From: Alphaproteobacteria bacterium
Lineage (GTDB): Bacteria > Pseudomonadota > Alphaproteobacteria > UBA8366
Length of the DNA: 18,769 nt
Direction of reading: 5' to 3'
Assembly (NCBI GenBank): GCA_029861675.1
Contig: JAOTYV010000061.1
Span: 1-18,769, forward strand
Each line of letters starts with the position of its first letter. The stretch's first letter is position 1. The position numbers and the translations under genes were made by a program. The notes beneath the pieces are model-generated. The model was given only the letters and a program-made list of their open reading frames with translations, searched no databases and was not told the origin of the DNA. Shown piece by piece: positions 7,734-14,975 of this stretch.

Positions 7734-7857
7734 GCCGCTCACTCCCGTCACCAAACCGGGTGACATTGTCTTCCGCGTTCGCCGCGCAAAGCGCCGTATA
7801 CCGCGTCCGATAGATCAGTTACACCGTTCGCTCGACCAACCACACACCAACAAAGAG

Positions 7858-7875
7858 TTGCACAAGACATGCCAA
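7858..7875 (-). promoter_or_regulatory. Sigma-54-like promoter upstream of flgB
   Basis: On the minus strand the sequence TTGGCATGTCTTGTGCAA fits the sigma-54 consensus YTGGCACG-N4-TTGCW with two mismatches and keeps the essential GG-N10-GC spacing. Transcription would begin near 7847, about 110 bp before the flgB start. Sigma-54 with FlbD-type activators drives flagellar genes in many alphaproteobacteria. No rpoN or flbD gene is in the window. Confidence 0.4.
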
Positions 7876-7889
7876 CCAGACCGGCATGT
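7867..7889. promoter_or_regulatory. 7-bp dyad overlapping the -24 element before flgB
   Basis: ACATGCC (7867-7873) and GGCATGT (7883-7889) are exact inverted copies 9 bp apart, and the proximal arm covers part of the putative -24 element. A protein bound here would block the promoter, so it is a candidate operator. Confidence 0.3.
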
Positions 7890-8055
7890 ATTCTCACAAC
7901 ATCGTCTTAAGCACTGCTGGCACAATACAACGGACGGCATCATTCGGCAGCAAACTAGCGGCATTTTATTTCCGTGTAAACAATGACGAAAATATTACTG
8001 AAATCTTCCCAAGCGAATCGTCAACATCAATACTGATGATTTATTCTCAAAAATC

Positions 8056-8073
8056 TTTTTTCCCTGGAAAAAA
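8056..8073. repeat. A/T-rich palindrome in the divergent control region
   Basis: TTTTTTCC (8056-8063) and GGAAAAAA (8066-8073) are perfect inverted copies separated by CT. The stem is too A/T-rich to be a strong terminator; it may bend or melt DNA or bind a nucleoid protein. Function unknown. Confidence 0.45.
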
Positions 8074-8233
8074 CAATAAAAGACACGCATAATTTAAAGA
8101 TACACAAGGAGTCCTTGCGGAACACTCGATGCGCTGCACTGAAGATGGGACTGCTTGTCTTACGCATCGCAATGCGCTTCCGCATATCGTGCTGGTTGCA
8201 ATTTCCCGAGCAGAACCGGGAAGGAAGTTTGAG

Positions 8234-8605
8234 TTGGTCGAAACGCCACGCACCCGCGACGCCTCCACGAACAACCGCCATCGTTCCGCCACAACGGAAG
8301 AATCGGACTCGGCAGGACATGCCGATCCGGACCTTACCGCGGCGGCGGTTCGCTACGACCCGGTCAACGCCCGAAGCGCCCCCTCCGTTGTCGCCTCCGG
8401 ACGCGGCTGGCTGGCGGAACGCATACTAGAGGTTGCGCGCGACCATGGAATCACGGTACGCGAGGATGCCGATCTCGTCGAAATTCTCACCGCGGTCGAA
8501 ATCGGGGATGAAGTTCCCGTCGAAGCCTTTGTCGCTGTTGCGGAAATCCTTCGATACATCTACGCCGCAAACGGAACCAAACCGCCGGAGTATCCCAAAT
8601 CATGA
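8234..8605 (+). CDS. FlhB C-terminal-like protein (FhlB type)
   Basis: The frame is open from an ATG at 8129, but a TTG at 8234 has AAGGAAG 6 nt upstream and gives a 123-residue product closer to the usual size; the start is uncertain between the two. The C-terminal 80 residues (AAAVRYDPVNARSAPSVVAS, then WLAERILEVARDHGITVRED and IGDEVPVEAFVAVAEILRYI) align by eye with the cytoplasmic domain of FlhB encoded at 4279-5376. The autocleavage motif NPTH and all membrane helices are missing, so it cannot be a self-cleaving gate subunit. FhlB-like proteins of this kind are known as partial FlhB paralogues, and one can partly replace the FlhB C-terminal domain in Salmonella. It is first in the plus-strand fliO-fliP unit. 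Its role in substrate switching is inference. Confidence 0.8.
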   Translation: MVETPRTRDASTNNRHRSATTEESDSAGHADPDLTAAAVRYDPVNARSAPSVVASGRGWLAERILEVARDHGITVREDADLVEILTAVEIGDEVPVEAFVAVAEILRYIYAANGTKPPEYPKS

Positions 8606-8889
8606 CCACCAGAGAGGCGATTCTATCCGAGATGAGCGAAATATTCGAGTTGATCTCGGCGGCGCGCGGCCGTCTCGCACAGAATGAACTCATCATGATC
8701 AAGGATATCAACGGCCGGGTGCAGGGAATGGTCGAATCGATTACCGAGTTGCCGCCGGAACAGGCGGTCGAATTGCGGCCGCCGTTGGTATCCCTGCTCG
8801 AAGATTTCAAATCGTTCTCGGAACAAATGCAAAGAAAGATCGCCGAAATCTCCGAAGCCGACACGACGAAGGAAGATACCGGCGCATAA
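8602..8889 (+). CDS. Small helical protein in the fliOP operon, function unknown
   Basis: The 95-residue product starts at ATG 8602, overlapping the stop of the FlhB-like gene by 4 bp (ATGA), so the two are probably translationally coupled. It is acidic and predicted to be almost wholly helical, with heptad-like hydrophobic spacing in AILSEMSEIFELISAARGRL and LVSLLEDFKSFSEQMQRKIA; no membrane segment or signal is present. Its size and helical make-up would suit an export chaperone of the FlgN or FliT kind or a cytoplasmic adapter, but I do not recognise a family. Its position between an FlhB-like gene and fliO points to a flagellar export role. Confidence 0.75.
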   Translation: MTTREAILSEMSEIFELISAARGRLAQNELIMIKDINGRVQGMVESITELPPEQAVELRPPLVSLLEDFKSFSEQMQRKIAEISEADTTKEDTGA

Positions 8890-8998
8890 GCCGAGCAAAA
8901 TCTTGGTCGCGACCCGGCGAACCCTAGGCGAAGACCGGGACCGATCCAATGACAGGCGCTCCGGCGCGCCAATCTGATCGAGGGAGGATAACGGCAAG

Positions 8999-9337
8999 GT
9001 GGAGTTCGACTACCCCAGGTTTCTGCTGGCGCTCATTTTCGTCATCGGATTGATCGGGTTACTGACGCTGCTTGCGCGACGTTTCGGATTCGGCGCTATC
9101 CGTCTTTCTCCGGCCTTCATGGGCAAGGGCCGCAACGGCAAATCACGCGTCTCCATCGTGGAGGCAACCAGTATCGACGCCCGGCGACGGCTTGTCCTGG
9201 TACGGCGAGACGACACCGAACACCTTATTCTGATCGGCGCCAACAGCGAATTGGTGGTCGAGCGGAACATCCGGTCCGCGGCGCCGGCGGATACATCCAA
9301 GCCGACCGCGCCGGCAAATGACGAGGATTGCGAATGA
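8999..9337 (+). CDS. fliO: Flagellar biosynthesis protein FliO
   Basis: A GTG at 8999 gives a 112-residue product; GGGAGG lies about 11 nt upstream. There is a single N-terminal membrane helix (LLALIFVIGLIGLLTLLARR) followed by a small cytoplasmic FliO domain, VSIVEATSIDARRRLVLVRR, with DTEHLILIGANSELVVE, the pattern conserved in the family. FliO is an inner-membrane factor that helps FliP fold and assemble into the export gate. The stop codon overlaps the fliP start by 4 bp. The preceding 109 bp after the small helical gene contain no gene. Confidence 0.9.
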   Translation: MEFDYPRFLLALIFVIGLIGLLTLLARRFGFGAIRLSPAFMGKGRNGKSRVSIVEATSIDARRRLVLVRRDDTEHLILIGANSELVVERNIRSAAPADTSKPTAPANDEDCE

Positions 9338-10122
9338 GGCCGCGCCCCGACGGCGTTCGGCCGAAGCCGCAGCGCGGGCGTCCCGCCACGACCATGATCT
9401 CCGCGTCTTACGTGTTCCTGTGGGTGGTTTGCCTCGCGTTCCCGGCGAGCGCCCAAAATTTGTCGCTCGATTTCGGCACCGGCGGCGAGGCGACCGGCCG
9501 CATCATCCAGCTCGTTGCGCTCATCACGATCCTGACGCTGGCGCCGGCGATCCTGGTGATGGTCACGTCGTTCGTCCGGATCGTCGTGGTGCTGTCGCTG
9601 TTGCGCACCGCGCTCGGCACCCAAGGCACGCCGCCCAATACGGTCGTCATCAGCCTCGCGCTTTTCATGACCTTCTTCATCATGCAGCCCAGCTTCGAGA
9701 AGATTTATGATCAGGGCATTGCGCCGCTGATCGCCGAAGACATCGACGAGAAGCAGGCCTTCGAGCGCAGCGCCGCCCCGATCCGCACCTTCATGATGCA
9801 ACACGTGCGCGAAAAGGATCTCGACCTGTTTCTGAACATGGCCCGACTTGATCTCAGCGAGAAGCCGGAAGAGACCTCGTTGCGCGCCCTGATTCCCGCC
9901 TTCATGATTTCCGAACTGCGGCGCGCCTTCGAGATCGGCTTCCTATTGTTTGTGCCGTTTCTCATCATCGACATGGTGGTGGCGTCGGTCCTCATGTCGA
10001 TGGGCATGATGATGCTGCCGCCGGTGATGATTTCCCTGCCGTTTAAATTGATATTCTTTGTGCTCGTCGACGGCTGGTACATGATCGCGGGCAGCCTGGT
10101 GCAAAGTTTCAACACCAGTTGA
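9334..10122 (+). CDS. fliP: Flagellar export gate protein FliP
   Basis: ATG 9334 overlaps the fliO stop (ATGA) and has GAGG 7 nt upstream; a TTG two codons earlier is less likely. The product is 262 residues. A basic N-terminus leads to a signal peptide (SYVFLWVVCLAFPASAQ), as usual for FliP. The family signature VVVLSLLRTALGTQGTPPNT is followed by VVISLALFMTFFIMQPSFEK, then a periplasmic loop and the C-terminal helices with LIPAFMISELRRAFEIGFLL and MGMMMLPPVMISLPFKL. FliP forms the pentameric core of the export gate with FliR and FliQ, which are encoded in the divergent operon. It is the last gene of this unit and meets the AMIN/TPR gene tail to tail. Confidence 0.97.
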   Translation: MRPRPDGVRPKPQRGRPATTMISASYVFLWVVCLAFPASAQNLSLDFGTGGEATGRIIQLVALITILTLAPAILVMVTSFVRIVVVLSLLRTALGTQGTPPNTVVISLALFMTFFIMQPSFEKIYDQGIAPLIAEDIDEKQAFERSAAPIRTFMMQHVREKDLDLFLNMARLDLSEKPEETSLRALIPAFMISELRRAFEIGFLLFVPFLIIDMVVASVLMSMGMMMLPPVMISLPFKLIFFVLVDGWYMIAGSLVQSFNTS

Positions 10123-10148
10123 CGGCGGCCGGACGTATTCGGCCGCCG
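10123..10148. terminator. Hairpin filling the gap between convergent fliP and AMIN/TPR genes
   Basis: CGGCGGCCG (10123-10131) and CGGCCGCCG (10140-10148) form a perfect 9-bp GC stem with an 8-nt loop. The fliP stop ends at 10122 and the convergent gene's stop begins at 10152 (minus strand, last base 10150), so the hairpin occupies essentially the whole 27-bp gap. It could end transcription from both sides; no T-run follows on either strand, so a Rho-independent mechanism is not certain. Confidence 0.6.
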
Positions 10149-10149
10149 G

Positions 10150-13100
10150 TCAGCTTTGCGGCTGCGGCGGCACGCGCGGCAGTTTCGCCTCGCTGGGCGA
10201 CGACCCCGAACGGCCCGATTTACCCGGACCGCCCGTCGCGATCGGCGGTTGGATCAGGCGCGCGCGATAATTCTTCAGGAAGGATTCAAAATGATCGGCT
10301 TCCGCCATCTTGCGGGTGATCGATTCGATATTCTTCGAATCGTCGCTCGACGAACTCGCGATAAAGGCAAAGGTATCGGCAAGATCGCTTTTGGCCATTC
10401 CGGGCCCATAGAGTTCCCGTAGCAGCTTGACGCCGGCTTCGTCGCGCTTGAGGCGCAGCGCAACCGCCCAACTCAGGATAAACCGCGCCTGCTCCTGATC
10501 GTACCCGCCTTCCGATAGCGGATCGCCCGACAGGCGCTGCAGAACCTTCGCCGCTTCCGAATAGTTTTGGGTGTTCCAGTAGATGTCCGCACGCAACAGA
10601 TCCGCCTCCGTACTCACATCACCGGCGAGCAGCGCGATGGCTTCCTCGTAGCGTTCCAGTTCAAGCGTCGCCTTGGCGCGGATGCGGCGGCGGTCGTCTT
10701 CGACATCCTGCGGCAGGTTCGGCTGGAAACTATTGCGCAGCGCCGACAAGGCGCCTTTCGGATTGCGGTCCAGCAAATAAATGACCGCGAGCTTCGCGCC
10801 CACCCGTGCCTTCTCTTCGCCCTTGAGACGATAGCGCACTTGATGGGCCAGCAAGTCCGCCGCCCGGTCAAGCAGGTCGACCGAGACCAGACGATCCGCG
10901 AGCCTTTGGATCATGCGGTCGCCTTCCGGTCCGGCGGGCGTCAGCTCGCGAAAATCATCGTACAGTGCGAGCGCCCTGAGCGGCGGCAACTTATCCGCGC
11001 CGCCTTCCAGGTGGAGCGACTTAAAGGCATCCGTCATCGATTGGGCGATAATCTTGACCGGCGCGCCAGTTGGAAAATACGTGACGGCGGTACGCAATGT
11101 GCTGAGCCCCTTGCGGTAATCGCCCTTGCCGAGATAGATCTCGCCAAGTTTCTTCAGGATAGCCAGTTCAAGCCGGTCGCCGCGCCATTGGAAGCGCAAC
11201 CGTTCCAGCCGTTTCGCCGCCTCACCCACGGACACGGTTTCCTGTTGGAGGCCGAGGTCGATCAGGGCAAATTCCGCGCGGGCCGCATTCCAGCGATCCT
11301 TCGAGTTCTTGACGCCATCCCAGATACTCACCGCGCGGTCGAGGTCTCGGCTCTTGCGCGCCAGCACCCCTTGATTGTAGCGCAACCGCGCCACGTCCTT
11401 GCGCAGCATCGTGCCAGCGGATTTGTCGAGACGCTCGAGCCAAACGGTTGCGCTCGACACATCCAGATCCGCCATTCCCGCTTCGACGCGATCAAGCGCC
11501 AATCGGGTCCGGATCGGATCCGGGTAATCCGCCAGCACCGGATCACCGGTCCGGAACTGTACCGCCGCTTTCTTGATTTCACCGGCCTGCAGGAACATCG
11601 AACCGCGCCACAGCGCGATCTCCTGAAACTTGTCGAGGCGCGGATCCAGCAAATCCTTCCGGGCATCGGGGTAGCGCCCCATATAGACCCGCGTCGCGCC
11701 GACCAGCGCGCGGAACTCCGGCTGCGAAGACAATACCGGGTTGGCCGCCTCGATCCGGCGCAGAACGCCGAACGCCTCGGTCGCAAGTCCACGCGCAAAG
11801 TAAAAGCGCGCGAGATCCAGCCGGGCATCGTCACGCCGTTTCTTCGGCACCTCGACAACGGCGCGCAGGGCGACCTGCGCCGCCACCACGGTCTCGACGT
11901 CGCCGCCCGACCAGTTGCTGAAATTAAAGATTCGCGGACCCAGAAAGCCCTTGCCGTCTTGGCGCAGTGCGACGGCGGAAATATGCAAGCCACGCTCGCC
12001 GATCACCGCGACACCGCGGTTACCGACATTCTTCAAGGCGATGGATTCGCTTCGCGGCGCGATCGCCACACCCTGCGCCGATGGCAGGATATCGAATTCT
12101 GCATACCGGCGGCGTCCATTGATGCCCTGTCCCGGCGCCCGTGTGGTTGCCACTATCAGCCGATCGCCGACCCCCGGGTCCGGCACGGTGAATATGCGTC
12201 CGAATTCGGTGACCGGCATGACCAGCTCCGCCCCCTCCACCGCCTCGGGCCGGACTTGAATCCGGATCGGTATCTGCGCGGTGATCGGCCAACGCCGGAA
12301 CGCGATCACCCAGTTGTTCGCTTCGCGGTACACCTGCGGGCTGACGCCCGGCAGCGGCCGAACACGGAGCACCGTTCCCTCGGACACCGGCAATTGTTCG
12401 ATATTGGACACCATCGACTTTGCCGCTTGGCGCAAGGGCGCCAAATTAATCTGCGCCCGCCGGTCGAAGACGATCCAAATGAAGGGCGCGCGTTCGAATA
12501 CCGCAGCACCGACCGTTTCGGGCCAGTCGAAAACCAGGCTCACCGTTTTCGCCGTGGCCTTCGCGGACACTTTGCCCTTGTCGGCAGTCGCGGGCTGACT
12601 TTTTGATGCCGCCGGCGCGGCCGCCCGCACGGGCGGTTCCGGTTTCTTCTCGGCAAGCGGCGCCGTTCCGACCTTCGATACCGGCGCGGTGGCCGGCGGC
12701 GGCGGATCGTCCGGGCCGCGTGCAGGTATTTTACCCGCAGACTTTGCGGCGCGTGCCGCGACCTTCTTCCCGCTGGACTTTGCTTTCTTATTCGAATTGC
12801 GCGCCGCCGCTTTCGCATCGGTGCCTCGTTTGAAGTCCACGACCACACGCGCGCCAACACGAAAATGTTGCGCGACAAGGCCCTTGCCTGTGCGAAACGA
12901 AACCACCAGCGCGCCGGATTTGACACCAGCCGCCGGAACCTTGACGCTCGCCGGCAATTGGCGGCGCAAGCCGGCAAGGTCGATCCGGGCCGGCGCCTGA
13001 AAACGCACGGATACCGATCGCGAGGATTGATCGACCTGGTACGGAACCACCTTGGGCCAATCGAAGACAAGCCGCGTATAGGTCTTGTGCCGGCCTACGC

Positions 13101-13551
13101 GCACTTTCAACAACGGCGCTTTGCGTTCGGCCGACCTGGTGCGGTCAATCTGGGAGTACACCGGGCCTTCCGCCGACCGCGATTTCGGTAGAAGGTCGAA
13201 CACGACCTCCCTGCCGCGGGCGTAGCTAACCAGCCGATAGTCGTCGCGAAGCGAAAATTCCGCCCGATGCCCGTCTTCGGTCTGTCGCGCGCCGGATATG
13301 TATTTGCCGAGGCGTTGCACCGCCGGCTGCAACGGGCCGACGAAGGGCCGGTCGAATTTCGCCACCAGCCGCCGCCCGGCAATTTTCGCGGAAAATCCGA
13401 CCGGCTGCCCCCAGGTCATGACGATCCGTCCGAATTTGCCGCGTTCCATTGCCTGCACGCGCACCTCGTCCGCGTCACCCGACGCGAGCGGTACGATCAG
13501 CAGGACCGGGATCAACGCGTACCGCCAGGCCGCTCCCAGGCACCGGCGCAT
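10150..13551 (-). CDS. Giant periplasmic AMIN-like/TPR-like protein of the motor operon
   Basis: The product is 1133 residues. Residues 1-27 look like a signal peptide (ALIPVLLIVPLASGDADE). A motif of about 42 residues occurs three times: at 41-82 (GRIVMTWGQPVGFSAKIAGR), 159-200 (TRLVFDWPKVVPYQVDQSSR) and 337-378 (VSLVFDWPETVGAAVFERAP); each has beta-strand character and resembles AMIN domains, which place periplasmic proteins at peptidoglycan or envelope complexes. Residues 243-335 are a Lys/Ala/Pro-rich linker. Residues from about 570 to 1095 are helical hairpins with TPR-like spacing (LARFYFARGLATEAFGVLRR, YSEAAKVLQRL). The tail is Pro/Ser-rich. It overlaps the MotB stop by one base (TGATG), so it is made with the MotB pair. 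A periplasmic scaffold for stator or motor, comparable in role to MotC of rhizobia, is inference; there is no clear homology to MotC. Confidence 0.85.
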   Translation of the reverse strand: MRRCLGAAWRYALIPVLLIVPLASGDADEVRVQAMERGKFGRIVMTWGQPVGFSAKIAGRRLVAKFDRPFVGPLQPAVQRLGKYISGARQTEDGHRAEFSLRDDYRLVSYARGREVVFDLLPKSRSAEGPVYSQIDRTRSAERKAPLLKVRVGRHKTYTRLVFDWPKVVPYQVDQSSRSVSVRFQAPARIDLAGLRRQLPASVKVPAAGVKSGALVVSFRTGKGLVAQHFRVGARVVVDFKRGTDAKAAARNSNKKAKSSGKKVAARAAKSAGKIPARGPDDPPPPATAPVSKVGTAPLAEKKPEPPVRAAAPAASKSQPATADKGKVSAKATAKTVSLVFDWPETVGAAVFERAPFIWIVFDRRAQINLAPLRQAAKSMVSNIEQLPVSEGTVLRVRPLPGVSPQVYREANNWVIAFRRWPITAQIPIRIQVRPEAVEGAELVMPVTEFGRIFTVPDPGVGDRLIVATTRAPGQGINGRRRYAEFDILPSAQGVAIAPRSESIALKNVGNRGVAVIGERGLHISAVALRQDGKGFLGPRIFNFSNWSGGDVETVVAAQVALRAVVEVPKKRRDDARLDLARFYFARGLATEAFGVLRRIEAANPVLSSQPEFRALVGATRVYMGRYPDARKDLLDPRLDKFQEIALWRGSMFLQAGEIKKAAVQFRTGDPVLADYPDPIRTRLALDRVEAGMADLDVSSATVWLERLDKSAGTMLRKDVARLRYNQGVLARKSRDLDRAVSIWDGVKNSKDRWNAARAEFALIDLGLQQETVSVGEAAKRLERLRFQWRGDRLELAILKKLGEIYLGKGDYRKGLSTLRTAVTYFPTGAPVKIIAQSMTDAFKSLHLEGGADKLPPLRALALYDDFRELTPAGPEGDRMIQRLADRLVSVDLLDRAADLLAHQVRYRLKGEEKARVGAKLAVIYLLDRNPKGALSALRNSFQPNLPQDVEDDRRRIRAKATLELERYEEAIALLAGDVSTEADLLRADIYWNTQNYSEAAKVLQRLSGDPLSEGGYDQEQARFILSWAVALRLKRDEAGVKLLRELYGPGMAKSDLADTFAFIASSSSDDSKNIESITRKMAEADHFESFLKNYRARLIQPPIATGGPGKSGRSGSSPSEAKLPRVPPQPQS

Positions 13552-14264
13552 CAGGTCTCTCCCTCAGTCGAATGAATGACGATATCGACCCGCCGGGCCA
13601 GCGCATGGCGGCGCGCCACCGACAATTTTGGATGCAAATGACCGAACCGGGAGTCACCGAGCCCGAGCATCGTGACGTTCCGCGCCAAGCCCGTGCGCTT
13701 GAGTTCGGTGGCCACCGCGACCGCGCGCGCCAGCGAGAGCGTCCACTTCGAGGTAAAGGCGCGCTGGGATTCCGGCGGCTTGTCGGTGTGCCCATAGACA
13801 TCGATCTGATTGCCGAGGGTCGCGACCGCACTCGCCAAACCGAACAGGGCTTCCTGCGCCGCCGGCGTCAATACAGTCTCTCCGGATTTGAACAGCGCAT
13901 CGGACGGCAACGACAGAATGACCTGACGATCAAGACGATGGACCATGACCCGGCTCAAAATGGCGTGACGCTGGAATTTCTCCGCCAGGACCTGGCTTAA
14001 ATAATCGGTCGGCAATGCGGGCGCAATATCCTCAGTGCTTACCGTGTCGGGAGAATCCGGCGGCGGAGCCTTGGATTCTTCCAGTTGATCGACGGTCACC
14101 ACGCGGGAAATAACCGACTGCCATTTTTCGGGCTCCAGCGAAGACATCGCGAACAGCATGACGAAAAACGCCAGCAGCAGCGCCGTGATATCCGCGAATG
14201 TCATCAACCAAACGGACGGCCGCTCGGCGGCGCGATCAGTTTCTAACGGGTAGAGGTCGTTCAT
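13551..14264 (-). CDS. motB: MotB-like flagellar motor protein with OmpA-like domain
   Basis: The product is 237 residues. One membrane helix (about 18-40) carries MTFADITALLLAFFVMLFAM, matching the MotB helix with Asp25 in the place of the essential ion-binding aspartate (Asp32 of E. coli MotB). A linker with prolines follows (residues 61-85), then a peptidoglycan-binding OmpA-like domain with VYGHTD (156-161), LSLARAVAVATEL (177-189) and RRVDIVI near the end. MotB pairs with MotA to form the stator that converts ion flow into torque. No motA is in this window, so its partner must be elsewhere. It overlaps the preceding MotB-like gene by 4 bp and the following AMIN/TPR gene by 1 bp. Confidence 0.88.
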   Translation of the reverse strand: MNDLYPLETDRAAERPSVWLMTFADITALLLAFFVMLFAMSSLEPEKWQSVISRVVTVDQLEESKAPPPDSPDTVSTEDIAPALPTDYLSQVLAEKFQRHAILSRVMVHRLDRQVILSLPSDALFKSGETVLTPAAQEALFGLASAVATLGNQIDVYGHTDKPPESQRAFTSKWTLSLARAVAVATELKRTGLARNVTMLGLGDSRFGHLHPKLSVARRHALARRVDIVIHSTEGET

Positions 14265-14941
14265 TGCACCAGCGCCCGAAAATCGATCCGGGTCCGGTCC
14301 GCGTTGCGAACGGAGAACCGGATACGCAGCATGCGCGGGTCTCCTTCGCGAAGACCGACCGCCAAGGCGTCCGACGGTGCGCTATAGGCGACCAGTTCTT
14401 CGGCGAACACCGCGGCACGGCGCATTTGCAAACTGCCGCCGTCCTGCACGCTGCCCGTCAATGTTTCGCCCGTCCCCATTACCGCCTGAATTTCACCTTT
14501 GGTGTTGCCGGACCGGCGCGCCAGCACCAGGGCAATGTTCTGAAACAGCTGGCGGCGGTCCGAGCGGAGTTCCGCCTTGCCGCCCAGAAACAACTCGTTC
14601 GCCGGCATCGTCATTTGCATCACCCGACCCGGCGAGAGAACTTCGACCTTGGCGACAGGAACCGATGTGACCCAAAGCCGCCGCATGGTTCGCAACAGTT
14701 CATCCGGCTCGGGCGTCTGTCCAAGGTCCGAAATGAAAACTTCGACCGATGTATCTTCCAGCGCCGGAGAGCTAAAACTCAAAGCCACCGAATTCAATAC
14801 CTGTTTGGATTTCGACTCTTCAATAGTTGCCAACGTATTTAATAAGATAAAAAATGCAAGTAATAACAGAAAGAGACTCAAAATAACGGTCGGTCCGGTA
14901 TTTTTCTGGGCAGGAAAATTTTCGGGAGATACTTCGTTCAT
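14261..14941 (-). CDS. MotB-like membrane protein lacking the ion-binding Asp
   Basis: The 226-residue product has one membrane helix at about 18-38 (TVILSLFLLLLAFFILLNTL) that aligns with the MotB helix of the next gene, but Ser stands where MotB has its ion-binding Asp. The periplasmic part (about 65-226) is of OmpA/MotB size; VMQMTMPANELFLGGKAELR recalls the start of an OmpA-like domain, yet no GHTD motif is visible, so peptidoglycan binding as in MotB is doubtful. The C-terminal segment RMLRIRFSVRNADRTRIDF is beta-rich. It is the first gene of the operon and overlaps the MotB start by 4 bp. The 5' end (14820-14940) is AT-rich compared with its surroundings. A heterodimer partner or placeholder for MotB is plausible, unproven. 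Confidence 0.8.
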   Translation of the reverse strand: MNEVSPENFPAQKNTGPTVILSLFLLLLAFFILLNTLATIEESKSKQVLNSVALSFSSPALEDTSVEVFISDLGQTPEPDELLRTMRRLWVTSVPVAKVEVLSPGRVMQMTMPANELFLGGKAELRSDRRQLFQNIALVLARRSGNTKGEIQAVMGTGETLTGSVQDGGSLQMRRAAVFAEELVAYSAPSDALAVGLREGDPRMLRIRFSVRNADRTRIDFRALVQ

Positions 14942-14975
14942 TACCTGCTTTAGACTTCCATCTCGCCGTTGCCAT

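Larger units (their letters stand above)
7734..8233. other. AT-rich divergent control region between flgB and the FlhB-like gene
   Basis: About 500 bp lie between the two divergent operons, with a marked drop in G+C around 7970-8105 (poly-A and poly-T tracts) against the GC-rich neighbours. The short frames here (for example 7886-8092 plus, 8027-8320 minus) look non-coding. Visible elements are a sigma-54-like promoter on the minus strand (7858-7875), an overlapping ACATGCC/GGCATGT dyad (7867-7889), an A/T palindrome (8056-8073) and a CAAGGA-G-TCCTTG palindrome (8105-8117). It likely holds the promoters of both flagellar operons. Confidence 0.6.

Noticed and set aside
7917..7932. TGGCAC on the plus strand as a sigma-54 promoter for the FlhB-like operon
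   Set aside because: The -24 part is perfect, but the essential GC dinucleotide at the -12 position is missing (AACG instead of TTGC).
8129..8233. N-terminal extension of the FlhB-like protein from ATG 8129
   Set aside because: The nearest Shine-Dalgarno-like sequence is about 17 nt away and codon use is poor; TTG 8234 has AAGGAAG at good spacing. Not fully excluded.
10567..12606. A 679-codon open frame on the plus strand opposite the AMIN/TPR gene
   Set aside because: Arg/His/Gln-rich shadow without recognisable domains; the minus-strand frame has a signal peptide, repeated motifs and operon overlap.
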